In this document: positions 1-8,730 of the stretch, one piece after another | Layout of the letters: every line of letters begins with the position of its first letter | Numbering within the stretch: position 1 is the first letter of the stretch | Source of the DNA: Desulfosporosinus sp. | GTDB lineage: Bacteria; Bacillota; Desulfitobacteriia; Desulfitobacteriales; Desulfitobacteriaceae | Length of the DNA: 34,583 nt | Assembly: GCA_027353165.1 (NCBI GenBank) | Contig: DAIEHY010000008.1 | Span: 1-34,583, forward strand | Direction: 5' to 3' | The notes under the pieces: generated by a model | The model's input: only the letters and a program-made list of their open reading frames with translations | Told to the model about the DNA's origin: nothing | Databases searched by the model: none | Made by a program: the position numbers and the translations under genes

Positions 1-363
1 CTCTTCCTTCTCTTCTTCACGGCTACATTCAGTACATACAGTCGTAAAAGGTATAGCCTCAAGTCGTTCATATGGAATTTCATGACCACAATGTTCACAC
101 TTTCCATACTCACCTTTTTCAAAACGCTCTAAAGCGGCGTCTATCGTTTCTACTTTATGAAGCAATCGATCATGTTGAGCGACGTCTCGTGACCGTTGAT
201 AAACCTCTGTACCAATATCAGCAGGGTGATTATCGATGAGCGATAATTCCCCTAATGACTCTCTCATATCTCCGTTAAAAAGCTCTGTCGCCGCTTCTAT
301 CGAAGCTATTTTCTCTTTTTGGAGTGTTTCGATCAAGCTTTTATAAGATGTTTGATCTTTCAT
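1..363 (-). CDS. DksA/TraR-type zinc-finger protein (YteA-like), partial
   Basis: This gene is absent from the ORF track because it runs off the window edge. It starts at ATG 363, with GGAGG just upstream, and stays open for 121 codons to base 1. The N-terminal part is charged and helical. A four-cysteine zinc finger follows, CEHC near residue 92 and CTEC about 20 residues later, as in the DksA/TraR fold and the YteA-like sporulation-associated proteins of Firmicutes. DksA-type proteins bind in the RNA polymerase secondary channel, but the role of the YteA branch is not established, so a transcription role is inferred. The C-terminus is missing. It lies 20 bp downstream of the DUF5665 gene and probably shares its transcript. 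Confidence 0.85.
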   Translation of the reverse strand, partial: MKDQTSYKSLIETLQKEKIASIEAATELFNGDMRESLGELSLIDNHPADIGTEVYQRSRDVAQHDRLLHKVETIDAALERFEKGEYGKCEHCGHEIPYERLEAIPFTTVCTECSREEEKEE

Positions 364-383
364 TTTCTTGCCTCCGATCATAT

Positions 384-734
384 CTATGGCTGGTGAACAT
401 ACCTACTTAGTTCTGCGATAAACCCTCCAATGACTGGTAGATTAAGGACAACGATGCGTTTTAATAGGAAATATGCAACTCCGGCTAACAAGCCTGCTCC
501 CAAAGCCGTGCCAAGTCCACGCAATAGACCTACTAAAAAATTAAACCAAAGAAGTCGCCCCGGACTATTCAGATAAGCAATATATTCTGCCAATCTCATT
601 TTTTCGAGAGTGACAGCCAATAAAGTGACCTGATGTCTTAATCCAACTAACTCCTGAACGCTGACTGGATCGGCTAATTTTTCATTTTTTGAGGGTATTA
701 AACTCGTTTTTTTCTCTTCATCCGATACAACCAC
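384..734 (-). CDS. DUF5665 small membrane protein
   Basis: This 117-121 aa protein has a charged N-terminus and a coil around residues 35-60. A glycine-rich membrane segment follows (LVGLLRGLGTALGAGLLAGV), then a second hydrophobic stretch near the C-terminus. I recognise it as a DUF5665-type protein, a family common in Clostridia with no known function. The ORF track starts at ATG 749, but GTG 734 is preceded by GGGGTGA at good spacing, so I prefer 734. It is the first gene of a likely two-gene unit with the zinc-finger gene downstream. Family assignment is from memory of the conserved hydrophobic block. Confidence 0.7.
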   Translation of the reverse strand: MVVSDEEKKTSLIPSKNEKLADPVSVQELVGLRHQVTLLAVTLEKMRLAEYIAYLNSPGRLLWFNFLVGLLRGLGTALGAGLLAGVAYFLLKRIVVLNLPVIGGFIAELSRYVHQP

Positions 735-827
735 GTTTTCACCCCACATTAATAATTAGTGTTCCCAGCGCTTTAAAATTTACACTGGCCTATAATTTTA
801 AAACAAGTTCTAAGATGGTTCAAAATC

Positions 828-868
828 AAAAATGGCTGTAATAAATCGTTTGATGATTTATTACAGCT
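828..868 (-). terminator. Intrinsic terminator after pduL
   Basis: A 13-bp perfect inverted repeat (GCTGTAATAAATC, 835-847, with its complement at 855-867) has a 7-nt loop. On the minus strand it is followed by ATTTTTGATTTT. It sits about 40 bp after the pduL stop and separates it from the DUF5665 gene. Confidence 0.75.
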
Positions 869-909
869 ATTCTTCAATATATGCTAATACCTTTTATTTT
901 ACTTCCGAA

Positions 910-1512
910 TCAACGAGCTACCTGGGAATGTTCATTAATCGAATAAATTTCCAGTTGTTGACCATTAACCAAACCAAACGCATTACCCTCATCCGTATCG
1001 ACATGTAAATCCAAGGAATAATCTGGGTTAACTCGCACGAGAACCTTTTCTAAAACTCCACCACGAGGACCCTGAACGATGGCCTGTACATGTTGGCCAT
1101 CTTCTAAAGAATACTTCAAAGCATCTTCTGGAGTCATATGGAGATGACGAGCCGCAATAATAACACCCTGTTCTAGGTGAACAAGCCCTTTTGGACCTTC
1201 GACATCAATGCCGGGAGTTCCTTCAATCTTTCCAGAATCTCTAACTGGCGGTTTAACACCGAGTTTAAACGTATCCGTACTTGAAAGCTCAACTTGAGAA
1301 GATTTTCTTGCAGGTCCTAAAATACGAACTCCGGGAATTGTCCCTTTCGGTCCAATCAGAGTAACAGTCTCTTCACAAGCAAACTGGCCAGGCTGACTGA
1401 GATCTTTCATTTTAGTCAAAGAATACCCTACCCCAAAAAGTGCTTCAATATGTTCTTGAGATAAATGAATGTGTCGATTAGAAATACCAACAGGGACTTT
1501 AAAAGTATCCAT
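910..1512 (-). CDS. pduL: Phosphate propanoyltransferase (PduL-type phosphotransacylase)
   Basis: PduL enzymes interconvert acyl-CoA and acyl phosphate, linking short-chain acyl-CoA to substrate-level ATP formation through an acetate or propionate kinase. The 200-aa length is typical. Visible signatures are SNRHIHLS near residue 12, AARHLHMTPEDA near residue 120 and DLHVDTDEGNA near residue 168. The histidines in such motifs bind the metal ions. The N-terminus begins directly with the catalytic barrel and lacks an encapsulation-peptide extension, and no shell genes are nearby. I therefore infer a cytosolic enzyme that may serve as a phosphotransacetylase. ATG 1512 has a GGGAGG ribosome site. 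The gene appears monocistronic, with a terminator downstream and structured DNA upstream. Confidence 0.9.
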   Translation of the reverse strand: MDTFKVPVGISNRHIHLSQEHIEALFGVGYSLTKMKDLSQPGQFACEETVTLIGPKGTIPGVRILGPARKSSQVELSSTDTFKLGVKPPVRDSGKIEGTPGIDVEGPKGLVHLEQGVIIAARHLHMTPEDALKYSLEDGQHVQAIVQGPRGGVLEKVLVRVNPDYSLDLHVDTDEGNAFGLVNGQQLEIYSINEHSQVAR

Positions 1513-1560
1513 TATGTTTCAACCTCCCTTTTCCTAGTATGCACTGAAAAGATATAAAGA

Positions 1561-1707
1561 AAACTTGGCTAGCGCCCGAAGACACTGTCTTCGCACGTGT
1601 AAACCAGCTTGCAGCCTTGGCGAAGGCGGTCGCCTTAGTTGCACTTATGCTTCCAGAAAGTAACGAAGTTATACTTTCTGACTAGTATAAAAAACCTGGC
1701 TAATGCC
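1561..1707. repeat. Structured intergenic element, candidate dispersed repeat
   Basis: Most of the 307-bp gap between pduL and comB is this GC-richer segment. It contains several short inverted repeats: CGAAGAC/GTCTTCG at 1577-1593, GGCGA/TCGCC at 1619-1634, and AGAAAGTA/TACTTTCT at 1655-1679. It is bounded by imperfect 16-bp direct copies (aaacttggctagcgcc at 1561 and aaacctggctaatgcc at 1692, 13 of 16 identical). No ORF is seen. The layout looks like a small non-coding repeat element, but only one copy is in this window. Confidence 0.4.
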
Positions 1708-1710
1708 AAG
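1689..1710 (-). terminator. Probable terminator after comB
   Basis: On the minus strand CTTGGC, loop ATTA and GCCAGG form a short stem followed by six T residues, about 110 bp past the comB stop. It overlaps the edge of the structured element at 1561-1707. A second inverted repeat, TGCCAA/TTGGCA (1704-1724), competes with it. Confidence 0.5.
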
Positions 1711-1819
1711 TTTTCAAATTGGCAGAAGATACATTAACTGTACTTCTGCTATTATACTTCATTTTAAATTAGAAAAAAATTTATTATTTGTTCACATTAT
1801 TTAGAAAAAGAGTCAATAA

Positions 1820-2551
1820 TTATTCCCTCGTCGACCACACAATTTCACCTTCTTGAAACACTGGCACGATCGGCAGAATGTTAGGCGTAGAGCAATAGAT
1901 TAAATCACGTTCAAAACCTAAGGAAATAAGTTTTTTTCCGTGAACCGAATTACGGATCGTGTCTACGAGATGTTCCTCTGAGCTTCGATATAGCATACGA
2001 GCAGCTTCGCCGAGATCATTAAGTGAATTATCTATTCCCATCGTTTCAATAAACATTCCTGCACATAGTATGTCAGGAAGGTCAAAACGATCTTCCGTGC
2101 CCGCGCAAATTACCACGATTCCTTCAAGTTTTTGATTTCTATCAAATTCCCTCAAAATCGCCAAGACGATACTTTGCATATTTATAAAAGAGGCAATCCA
2201 GATCATGGGAGCAGCGATTGAATCTCGTATTGCCCGAGTACCGTTAGTTGTCGTCATTATGACTCTTCTGCCCCCCACTTTTTCCGGAACGTAGTCAAAC
2301 GGCGAATTACCTAGATCAAACCCTTCAATTATTAGCGAATCTCGTTCCCCTCCCAATAATGAGCCGGGAATAGTTAAACGTTTTTCAAGCGCCTCTTCCG
2401 AAGTCAGCACAGGTATAATTGCTTGGCACCCATTTGCTAAAGCAGTTACAATTGTGCTTGTCGCCCTTAAAACATCAATTACGATCACTAATTTATCTTC
2501 TAAATAGGGCATCCGCGGAGAACCAGCACTTGGTAATACTTCAATCTGCAT
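1820..2551 (-). CDS. comB: 2-phosphosulfolactate phosphatase family protein (ComB)
   Basis: ComB removes phosphate from 2-phosphosulfolactate, the second step of methanogen coenzyme M synthesis. Homologues are common in bacteria that do not make coenzyme M, where sulfolactate or an unrelated substrate may be involved. The 243-aa length matches the family. Recognisable parts are the IDVLRATSTI block near residue 25, GGERDSLIIEGFDLGNSPF near residue 68, and TTTNGTRA near residue 100. The last supplies the characteristic TNGT turn. ATG 2551 is preceded by GGGGGTGAT. No ComA or ComC gene is visible next to it, so the in vivo substrate cannot be inferred. It stands 141 bp from the lipM gene upstream and looks monocistronic. 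Confidence 0.85.
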   Translation of the reverse strand: MQIEVLPSAGSPRMPYLEDKLVIVIDVLRATSTIVTALANGCQAIIPVLTSEEALEKRLTIPGSLLGGERDSLIIEGFDLGNSPFDYVPEKVGGRRVIMTTTNGTRAIRDSIAAPMIWIASFINMQSIVLAILREFDRNQKLEGIVVICAGTEDRFDLPDILCAGMFIETMGIDNSLNDLGEAARMLYRSSEEHLVDTIRNSVHGKKLISLGFERDLIYCSTPNILPIVPVFQEGEIVWSTRE

Positions 2552-2692
2552 ACGATCACCCCCATTAAGGAAATGCCCATTATGGCAAAAATTCGAATGT
2601 ACTTAAAAATTAGTTACTCTATTTGTATATATTCAACTTTTTTGTCGTAAATCCTGCATTTTCTTCAAATATTAAACAATCATCAGCTCCAG

Positions 2693-3505
2693 CTACCGTT
2701 TTTTTGTCCAAGCATCTGATCTGTATTTAAGGAGCGCCTCTTCCTTCAAGAGTATTTCTTGAACTGTTAGTTGACTATTTAAGAGTTTAATTCCCATAAT
2801 ATCGCAAAAACCGGTACAAATTTCTTGTTCTAACTCTTCGCGTTCAATAGGTCGAGTCCACACTTCATCCAGTGCACAAGCTTTAGCCTTAAACCCTGCC
2901 ATCAATCTCTCCCTTACCCCATCACTTGAAAACTTAAGAAGCTTAAAGAGCCGCTCAACTTCAAAATGGAGCAAGATGGACCCATGTTGTAGGAGCACAC
3001 CCTCTTTTCGAACTTGAGCACTCCCTACAAGTTTACGACCATCAACAACTAATTCATACCAAGAGGGAGCATCGAAACACATAGCGGATCGATCCTGCAG
3101 TTTTCCTCCGTTGGTAACCATTTCGGCATCAACCCCCAAGGTTCGAAAGCCTTTTAATAGAGCTTGACTAATCTTCAGATAGGATTCAATCACGGTCCCA
3201 GTGACGTTAGGATTTAGCTCCGGGGCTATAACACTATAAGTCAGTTCATATTCGTGTAATACTGCCCTTCCGCCCGTTGGACGACGGACAATATCAATCC
3301 CTTCAACTCGGCAGGATGCTTCATCGACCTCTTTATTGTAACTTTGAGCATAACCTAAAGAAAGAGTCGCAGGGTTCCACCCGTAAAATCTTAGCACCGG
3401 TTGAGGATCCACTGTATGGGCCATTGAAAGAAGAAGCGCTTCGTCTATGGCCATATTTTCTGCACCGCTATGCACTTTATATGGTAAGTATCGCCAATTT
3501 ATCAT
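2693..3505 (-). CDS. lipM: Octanoyltransferase, LipM-like (lipoate-protein ligase A family)
   Basis: This 270-aa protein belongs to the BPL/LplA/LipB fold. It has RRPTGGRAVLH at residues 74-84, a conserved lysine at about 158 (DGRKLVGSAQ), and Cys143 in a CFDAPSWYEL context. That last position corresponds to the catalytic cysteine of Bacillus LipM, which moves octanoyl from acyl carrier protein to the H protein of glycine cleavage. A lipoate ligase is the alternative, but the cysteine and length favour LipM. The gene starts at ATG 3505, two bases after the stop of the radical SAM gene upstream, and its GGAGGGAG ribosome site lies inside that gene's end, so the two are translationally coupled. 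With gcvH nearby, its likely acceptor is GcvH Lys62. Confidence 0.85.
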   Translation of the reverse strand: MINWRYLPYKVHSGAENMAIDEALLLSMAHTVDPQPVLRFYGWNPATLSLGYAQSYNKEVDEASCRVEGIDIVRRPTGGRAVLHEYELTYSVIAPELNPNVTGTVIESYLKISQALLKGFRTLGVDAEMVTNGGKLQDRSAMCFDAPSWYELVVDGRKLVGSAQVRKEGVLLQHGSILLHFEVERLFKLLKFSSDGVRERLMAGFKAKACALDEVWTRPIEREELEQEICTGFCDIMGIKLLNSQLTVQEILLKEEALLKYRSDAWTKKR

Positions 3506-3506
3506 A

Positions 3507-4487
3507 CTACACTCCCTCCTCGGTCCTCATTAGCTTCGCTTCTACTTTGATATATCCCCAGGCGACTTCAACTTCGTTAGGAGTTAGAAGCCTAGGATAA
3601 TTAAAGAGTTCTTCTCCAGGAGTTTCGTTATAGTACGGTCGATTACATCCCTTGCACCCAGAGGTCTGAAATGGTTCTCCCCCCCGCGTGTTTTGGAGTT
3701 CATCGATATTCAGGTAGAAATCAGCGACTTTACCCTCACGAAAACGGAATTGATCTGCTCGTGCCAAGCCTTGCCGAATTAAATCGTGGGCGACCTGTAT
3801 TCGACGATAATGAGGCATCTCCGGTGGTTTTATTCCTTCCATACGCGTCCCTTTGACTGGCGTGAATGCAAAGAGTGCCACAGTAATTCCACGATCGTAC
3901 AAGGTCTGAAGACAGTTAACCATCTCTTCTTCACTTTCCCCTAAGCCAACAATCAAATGTGTCGCCATATGTCCAGGGAACTTTTCTGCTGCATCAAGGA
4001 GTAACGTAAAGCGTTCATTCCAGGATCCATCTTTAGTCTGAGCATATATCTCCGGTGTCGCTCCATCCAATGCAATGCTGATATGATCGACGCCAAGATC
4101 CAATAATTCTTCAACTTCTTCTATGGTGCGTGGTCCTGCGGACACGCAAATGGGTAAGCGAGAATTGTCTCTCACCCGTTTTACCCATTCCTTAGTTTCT
4201 TCCAAAGCGACCTGGTCTTGCACCACTTGAAAACAAACTCGCTGCAATACGGATTGGGCCTCCGGAAAAGCCATCCCTTCAAGAATTTCTTGCCCTTCAA
4301 ATTTTGGCCAACTGATTCTGGAAAGGAGATCTGCTCGAGCGCCACTATTACGCGCTTGCGCGCAAAAGGCGCAGTTGAATCGGCAATGTTCTCCAACCAT
4401 CAGATAAGCGGTGGTAGGTAGAGCGTCCACTTTAACCCTTTTCAGGCCTAATACTTTTGCCGTACCTAAAGAACATCGAATCGTCAT
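3507..4487 (-). CDS. Radical SAM protein, probable subunit of LipS1/LipS2-type lipoyl synthase
   Basis: Residues 39-46 of the track ORF hold CRFNCAFC, the CxxxCxxC motif that binds the SAM-cleaving [4Fe-4S] cluster. LDGATPE (144-150) and LIVGLGE (182-188) are typical barrel elements. A C-terminal SGCKGCNRPYYNE block (from residue 280) has two more cysteines that could ligate an auxiliary cluster, as a sulfur-inserting enzyme would need. It resembles biotin-synthase-like proteins, but the neighbours are lipM and the gcv genes. I infer it is one half of the two-protein lipoyl synthase known as LipS1/LipS2. I cannot say which half. The track start GTG 4499 is doubtful. ATG 4487 overlaps the upstream TGA as ATGA and has AGGAG upstream, so I use it (326 aa). 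Confidence 0.75.
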   Translation of the reverse strand: MTIRCSLGTAKVLGLKRVKVDALPTTAYLMVGEHCRFNCAFCAQARNSGARADLLSRISWPKFEGQEILEGMAFPEAQSVLQRVCFQVVQDQVALEETKEWVKRVRDNSRLPICVSAGPRTIEEVEELLDLGVDHISIALDGATPEIYAQTKDGSWNERFTLLLDAAEKFPGHMATHLIVGLGESEEEMVNCLQTLYDRGITVALFAFTPVKGTRMEGIKPPEMPHYRRIQVAHDLIRQGLARADQFRFREGKVADFYLNIDELQNTRGGEPFQTSGCKGCNRPYYNETPGEELFNYPRLLTPNEVEVAWGYIKVEAKLMRTEEGV

Positions 4488-5371
4488 AATGCACAACACT
4501 CCTCTCCTTTGATCACTCGCAACCCCAATTCCTCTGCTCTACGACGTGCCCTTGGGGTTGGCATAACTAGCCGGTTTAAACCTAAGGATACCGCTGCTTC
4601 ATCTAAAACTTGACGATATTTCCCTTTGGGGCGCATACAACCTAAGGCTAATGGCACGTCCGGAAAACGCACTCTGGCCTTAGCTAAGAAACGAACAACC
4701 TCCTCCACCGGAAGCGGCTGACGCAAGGCATATCTGGTCCCTGGTGTCGGAATAAAAACATTAAATACTAGTCCAGTAAACCCAAGTTCTTGGAGCGCAT
4801 CTAAAGCCCTTTCCTCTCCACCCCATTTGCCCCCTCTCAGGCCAAGGGTTAGATGGGGAATAACTGGAACGACTTCTCGAAGACCAACGTAAACACGACG
4901 GTAGTCTTCCGGCCCTTGCTTTAGCCCATAAACCTCTTGTATTGTTTCGCGGTCGGCAACAAAGTCGAACGAGACAACGTCCGCTAAACCTTTCAGCAAA
5001 GAGATTTCCTTCCCATCTAGCAATCCAACATGAAAATTCAAACGCACACTCTGTTTAAGATCATATAGAAACTCCAGATGTTCTTCAAATGGGACTTTCC
5101 CCTCAATCGTACACCCTCCACTTACGAGTGCACTCCGAAACGTTAAGTTAGAATCGAGTGACCCATCAACCTTCATTTCACTAACACTCCGCATTCCTTT
5201 GAGGTAATGTCCCCCACAGTGTGCACAATTCAAGGCACAAGCCTGCCCGGTAAGCGTAATGCTCTCCGTCAAGGAAGGAAAGTCAAACCATATTTCGTCG
5301 GTAAAATGTTTCTTCCGTGCTTCCCAAGCGCGACGAATTAACACTTTAGTCTCTAAGTCTTTAGATTCCAT
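4484..5371 (-). CDS. Radical SAM protein, probable second subunit of LipS1/LipS2-type lipoyl synthase
   Basis: This 295-aa protein carries CALNCAHC at residues 45-52 (CxxxCxxC) followed by GGHYLKGM, then VSGGCTIEGKVPF with Cys87. The C-terminal half has LGCMRPKGKYRQ and ends in ECCAL, so extra cysteines are available for a second cluster. Its overall pattern is that of proteins described as biotin synthase-related in archaea and bacteria. Position between gcvPB and another radical SAM gene, with lipM after that, supports a role in inserting sulfur into octanoyl-GcvH. ATG 5371 has a GAGGAGGAAGAG ribosome site. Its stop overlaps the next start by one ATGA, so the pair is probably made in equal amounts. 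Confidence 0.75.
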   Translation of the reverse strand: MESKDLETKVLIRRAWEARKKHFTDEIWFDFPSLTESITLTGQACALNCAHCGGHYLKGMRSVSEMKVDGSLDSNLTFRSALVSGGCTIEGKVPFEEHLEFLYDLKQSVRLNFHVGLLDGKEISLLKGLADVVSFDFVADRETIQEVYGLKQGPEDYRRVYVGLREVVPVIPHLTLGLRGGKWGGEERALDALQELGFTGLVFNVFIPTPGTRYALRQPLPVEEVVRFLAKARVRFPDVPLALGCMRPKGKYRQVLDEAAVSLGLNRLVMPTPRARRRAEELGLRVIKGEECCAL

Positions 5372-5397
5372 CTCTTCCTCCTCTTCGTAATTCCGGG

Positions 5398-5424
5398 AAA
5401 AGCCGCCCTTAAAGAGCGGCTTTA
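5398..5424 (-). terminator. Hairpin between gcvPB and the lipoyl-synthase genes
   Basis: AAAGCCGC and GCGGCTTT (5399-5406 and 5416-5423) form an 8-bp stem. On the minus strand it ends in CTTTTCCC, a short T tail. It may end or attenuate the glycine-riboswitch transcript before the radical SAM and lipM genes. Confidence 0.6.
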
Positions 5425-5465
5425 CTTATAACTAAGTTTATTCTGTTGCTGTCACAAATCTCCTG

Positions 5466-6932
5466 CTAATTACTCTCTTTGCGCCAACGTAAGTTAGGCT
5501 TCCGTACTGCACCCACTTCATCTAACCGCGTCACTAACGTAGTATAGGGAGCATTCTTAACCAGATCTGGAGTACTAGTCGCTTCCTCTGCAATCTTGAT
5601 GAGGATCTTAGCAAATTCGTCCAGAGTTTCAATGCTTTCCGTCTCCGTCGGCTCAATCATCATAGCCTCTTCAACAATGATTGGGAAATAGATGGTCGGA
5701 GGATGATAACCATAATCTAATAAACGCTTAGCAATATCTAACGTATGCACCCCAGTAGCCTTAAGATTTTTCGGGGTAATAATAAATTCATGTTGACAAA
5801 CCCTATCGAAGGGCAGGAAATAATGTTCCTTAAGAATGCTCATTAAATAATTGGCATTCAAAACTGCGTTTTCCGAAGCAGAGCGCAAACCTTCTCCCCC
5901 GAGGCTACGTATATATGCGTATGCTCTAACCAATATCGAGAAATTTGCGTAAAACGAGCGAACCCGTCCGATCGAAAGAGGCATATCATACTTTAATGTA
6001 AAGGTTCCATCCTCTCTTCGCACCACCAATGGTTTTGGGAGAAATGGAGCCAAAAACTTTTTGACCCCCACTGGGCCAGATCCTGGTCCTCCACCCCCGT
6101 GAGGTGTGGAGAATGTCTTGTGCAAATTGAGATGTATTACATCAAAGCCCATGTCTCCAGGACGGGTGATACCCATAATCGCATTGGTATTCGCTCCATC
6201 ATAGTATAATAATCCCCCTGCGTCATGAACCAGCTTGGTAATTTGTTGAATATTTTCATCGAATAGACCCACTGTATTAGGATTTGTCAGCATTAGCGCT
6301 GCAACTTCATCATTAACAACTTTTTTCAAAGCCTCCAGATCAACTCCACCACGGTCGTTGGAGGGTATCTGAATAATTTCATAGCCAGCCATCGCTGCCG
6401 TCGCAGGATTCGTTCCATGAGCAGAATCTGGGACAATCACTTTCGTGCGTTTATGATCTCCACGGTGATTATGATACGCTTTGATGATTAATATCCCAGT
6501 CATTTCCCCATGGGCACCAGCCGCTGGCTGAAGAGTAAACTCATCCATTCCAGCCAATTCGCAGAGATCCTCTTGAAGTTCCGCCATTAGCTGCAAAGCG
6601 CCTTGAGTCAAAGCTTCAGGCTGATAAGGGTGAAGCGCTGTAAATCCAGTCAGACGGGACAACATTTCATTAACCTTTGGGTTATATTTCATAGTACAAG
6701 ATCCTAATGGATAAAACCCGGTGTCCACTCCATGATTGAACGTCGAAAGGCGAGTAAAGTGACGAACCACGTCCACTTCAGCTAGTTCAGGGAGTTGCGG
6801 TTCTTGTTGCCGCAATAAAGAATTAGGTATTATAGTTTCAACCGGAACTTCAGGTACATCACAAGAAGGTAAACTAACCGCACTGCGCCCAGGAGCACTG
6901 AGATCAAAAATTAATGGTTCTAATGCTTTCAT
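5466..6932 (-). CDS. gcvPB: Glycine dehydrogenase (decarboxylating) subunit 2
   Basis: This is one of the two P-protein subunits, which decarboxylate glycine with pyridoxal phosphate and pass the aminomethyl group to the lipoyl arm of GcvH. The 488-aa length fits the split bacterial type. HLNLHKTF at residues 267-274 carries the PLP lysine, Lys272, followed by the glycine-rich [14 protein letters not shown] loop. [11 protein letters not shown] near residue 169 and YYDGANTNA near 243 are also conserved. The start overlaps the gcvPA stop by four bases (ATGA), which argues for a coupled 1:1 heterodimer. It is the last gcv gene before a hairpin and the lipoylation genes. Confidence 0.97.
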   Translation of the reverse strand: MKALEPLIFDLSAPGRSAVSLPSCDVPEVPVETIIPNSLLRQQEPQLPELAEVDVVRHFTRLSTFNHGVDTGFYPLGSCTMKYNPKVNEMLSRLTGFTALHPYQPEALTQGALQLMAELQEDLCELAGMDEFTLQPAAGAHGEMTGILIIKAYHNHRGDHKRTKVIVPDSAHGTNPATAAMAGYEIIQIPSNDRGGVDLEALKKVVNDEVAALMLTNPNTVGLFDENIQQITKLVHDAGGLLYYDGANTNAIMGITRPGDMGFDVIHLNLHKTFSTPHGGGGPGSGPVGVKKFLAPFLPKPLVVRREDGTFTLKYDMPLSIGRVRSFYANFSILVRAYAYIRSLGGEGLRSASENAVLNANYLMSILKEHYFLPFDRVCQHEFIITPKNLKATGVHTLDIAKRLLDYGYHPPTIYFPIIVEEAMMIEPTETESIETLDEFAKILIKIAEEATSTPDLVKNAPYTTLVTRLDEVGAVRKPNLRWRKESN

Positions 6933-8269
6933 TGGATTTCCCCCAATCTGGCCACGAGCCGGTCAATATCAGCTTTACTCTTTGTTTCAGTCACACAGAA
7001 TAGGAGGTGATGATCTAATTCCGGATAGAATCGAGCTAAATCAAGTCCCCCGATAATCTGATCGTTTAATAGTAAAGCATTGACACGAGCAGGTTCAATC
7101 GTCGTCTCAATGACAAATTCATGGAAGAAAGGTCCTGAAAAAGCCATCTTCATGCCAGGTATTCTGGCAATCTCCTGCGCAGCATAGTGCGCATTCTGCA
7201 AATTCAAATACGCTAAGTTTTTAAGCCCGGTTTTTCCAAGTGCACTCAAATGCATGGTAAAGGCTAAGGCGCAAAGCGCTTCATTAGAGCATATATTAGA
7301 AGTTGCCTTTTCTCGACGAATGTGTTGTTCACGAGCCTGAAGGGTTAGAACAAACCCTTTCTTACCGTTTTTATCCGTTGTTGCCCCAACAATCCGTCCT
7401 GGCATTCTTCGAACAAACTTATCTCGGCAGGCTAAAAAGCCTAGGTACGGACCTCCGAAATTTAGAGGATTCCCAAAGGGCTGCCCCTCACCAACCACAA
7501 TATCAGCCCCACATTCCCCTGGGGGTTTAAGTAACCCCAAAGAAACCGGATTAACTGACATAACCACCAAGACCCCTTTAGCATGGGCGAGTTGTACTAT
7601 TTCTTCCGCTTTTTCAATGCTACCAAAGAAATTAGGATTTTGAATAAGTATGCCCGCAACATCCTCTTGAAGTGCCGACTCCAGAGCAAATCGATCAGTC
7701 TCACCATTCTTAAAAGGGATTTCTACGAGTTCAACGCCCCGCGGGGGTAGATAAGTTTTTAGAACGTCCCGATAATCAGGATGCACCGTTTGAAGCACGA
7801 GCACTTTGTCCCTTCGTGTCGCATCACAAGTCATGAGAGCAGCCTCTGCTAGAGCTGAGGCCCCATCATACATAGAAGCGTTGGCCACATCCATCCCGGT
7901 TAGTTCACAGACTAACGTTTGATATTCGTAAATTGCCTGTAAGGTCCCCTGACTAATTTCGGGCTGATACGGAGTATAGGCTGTATAAAACTCAGAACGT
8001 AACAACAATTGGTCTACGAAGCTTGGAATGTAATGTTCATAAGCCCCAGCTCCTAAGTAAGAAGTATACTCTTCTACAGTCTTATTCTGATTAGCTAATC
8101 CTTTTACGTGTTTCACTAAATCCTGCTCAGACATTCCTCCACGAATAGCTAAAGGACGTTGTAAGCGAACCTCCTGAGGAATATCCACAAAGAGTTCCTC
8201 GACTGATTTAACCCCAATACGGGCTAAAAGCCGCTCTTTTTGGCTGTCCGTATTCGGTACAAAGTTCAT
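6929..8269 (-). CDS. gcvPA: Glycine dehydrogenase (decarboxylating) subunit 1
   Basis: This is the partner subunit of GcvPB in the split P-protein. The 446-aa length is usual. N-terminal features include [14 protein letters not shown] near residue 66 and [13 protein letters not shown] near residue 98. The fold is PLP-transferase type but, as expected for subunit 1, the PLP lysine is absent; the equivalent region reads [18 protein letters not shown]. It follows gcvH by one base and overlaps gcvPB by four bases. AGGAGG precedes ATG 8269. Confidence 0.97.
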   Translation of the reverse strand: MNFVPNTDSQKERLLARIGVKSVEELFVDIPQEVRLQRPLAIRGGMSEQDLVKHVKGLANQNKTVEEYTSYLGAGAYEHYIPSFVDQLLLRSEFYTAYTPYQPEISQGTLQAIYEYQTLVCELTGMDVANASMYDGASALAEAALMTCDATRRDKVLVLQTVHPDYRDVLKTYLPPRGVELVEIPFKNGETDRFALESALQEDVAGILIQNPNFFGSIEKAEEIVQLAHAKGVLVVMSVNPVSLGLLKPPGECGADIVVGEGQPFGNPLNFGGPYLGFLACRDKFVRRMPGRIVGATTDKNGKKGFVLTLQAREQHIRREKATSNICSNEALCALAFTMHLSALGKTGLKNLAYLNLQNAHYAAQEIARIPGMKMAFSGPFFHEFVIETTIEPARVNALLLNDQIIGGLDLARFYPELDHHLLFCVTETKSKADIDRLVARLGEIQ

Positions 8270-8270
8270 T

Positions 8271-8657
8271 CTAATGTTCCTCCTGTGCTAAATACGTTTC
8301 GTATTCGGCAACCGACATCATGTTATCGAGAGGGGATAAATCCTCAACTTCTACTTTAACCAACCAGCCTTCCCCATAGGGATCACTGTTCAGCAGATCC
8401 GGTGAATCCATAACCTGAGTATTCACTTCTACTACTTTTCCACTGACCGAAGCGTAAATATCTGAGACTGCTTTCACTGACTCTACAGTTCCATAAGATT
8501 TCCCGACTGTTACGGTCACGCCTTCCTCTGGGAGCTCAACAAATACAACATCCCCAAGACTTTCCTGGGCATGGTCTGTTATTCCAAACGTTACAATATT
8601 ACCTTCAACTCTGGCATATTCATGTTCTTTGTTATACTTCAGTTCAACTGGATTCAT
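8271..8657 (-). CDS. gcvH: Glycine cleavage system H protein
   Basis: GcvH is the lipoylated carrier that shuttles the aminomethyl intermediate between P, T and L proteins. The 128-aa sequence has the lipoyl-domain hairpin [11 protein letters not shown], placing the modified lysine at Lys62, and the GEGWLVKVE strand near residue 96. It is the likely substrate of the LipM and radical SAM proteins encoded 3-6 kb downstream. ATG 8657 has a GAGGAGG ribosome site. It sits 73 bp after gcvT and one base before gcvPA in a single operon. Confidence 0.98.
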   Translation of the reverse strand: MNPVELKYNKEHEYARVEGNIVTFGITDHAQESLGDVVFVELPEEGVTVTVGKSYGTVESVKAVSDIYASVSGKVVEVNTQVMDSPDLLNSDPYGEGWLVKVEVEDLSPLDNMMSVAEYETYLAQEEH

Positions 8658-8730
8658 ACGATCATCCTCCTCAAATTTTGATTATCTTACCCTCATAAAG
8701 GGAAATACCATTAAAAATAGTGAACTTCGA

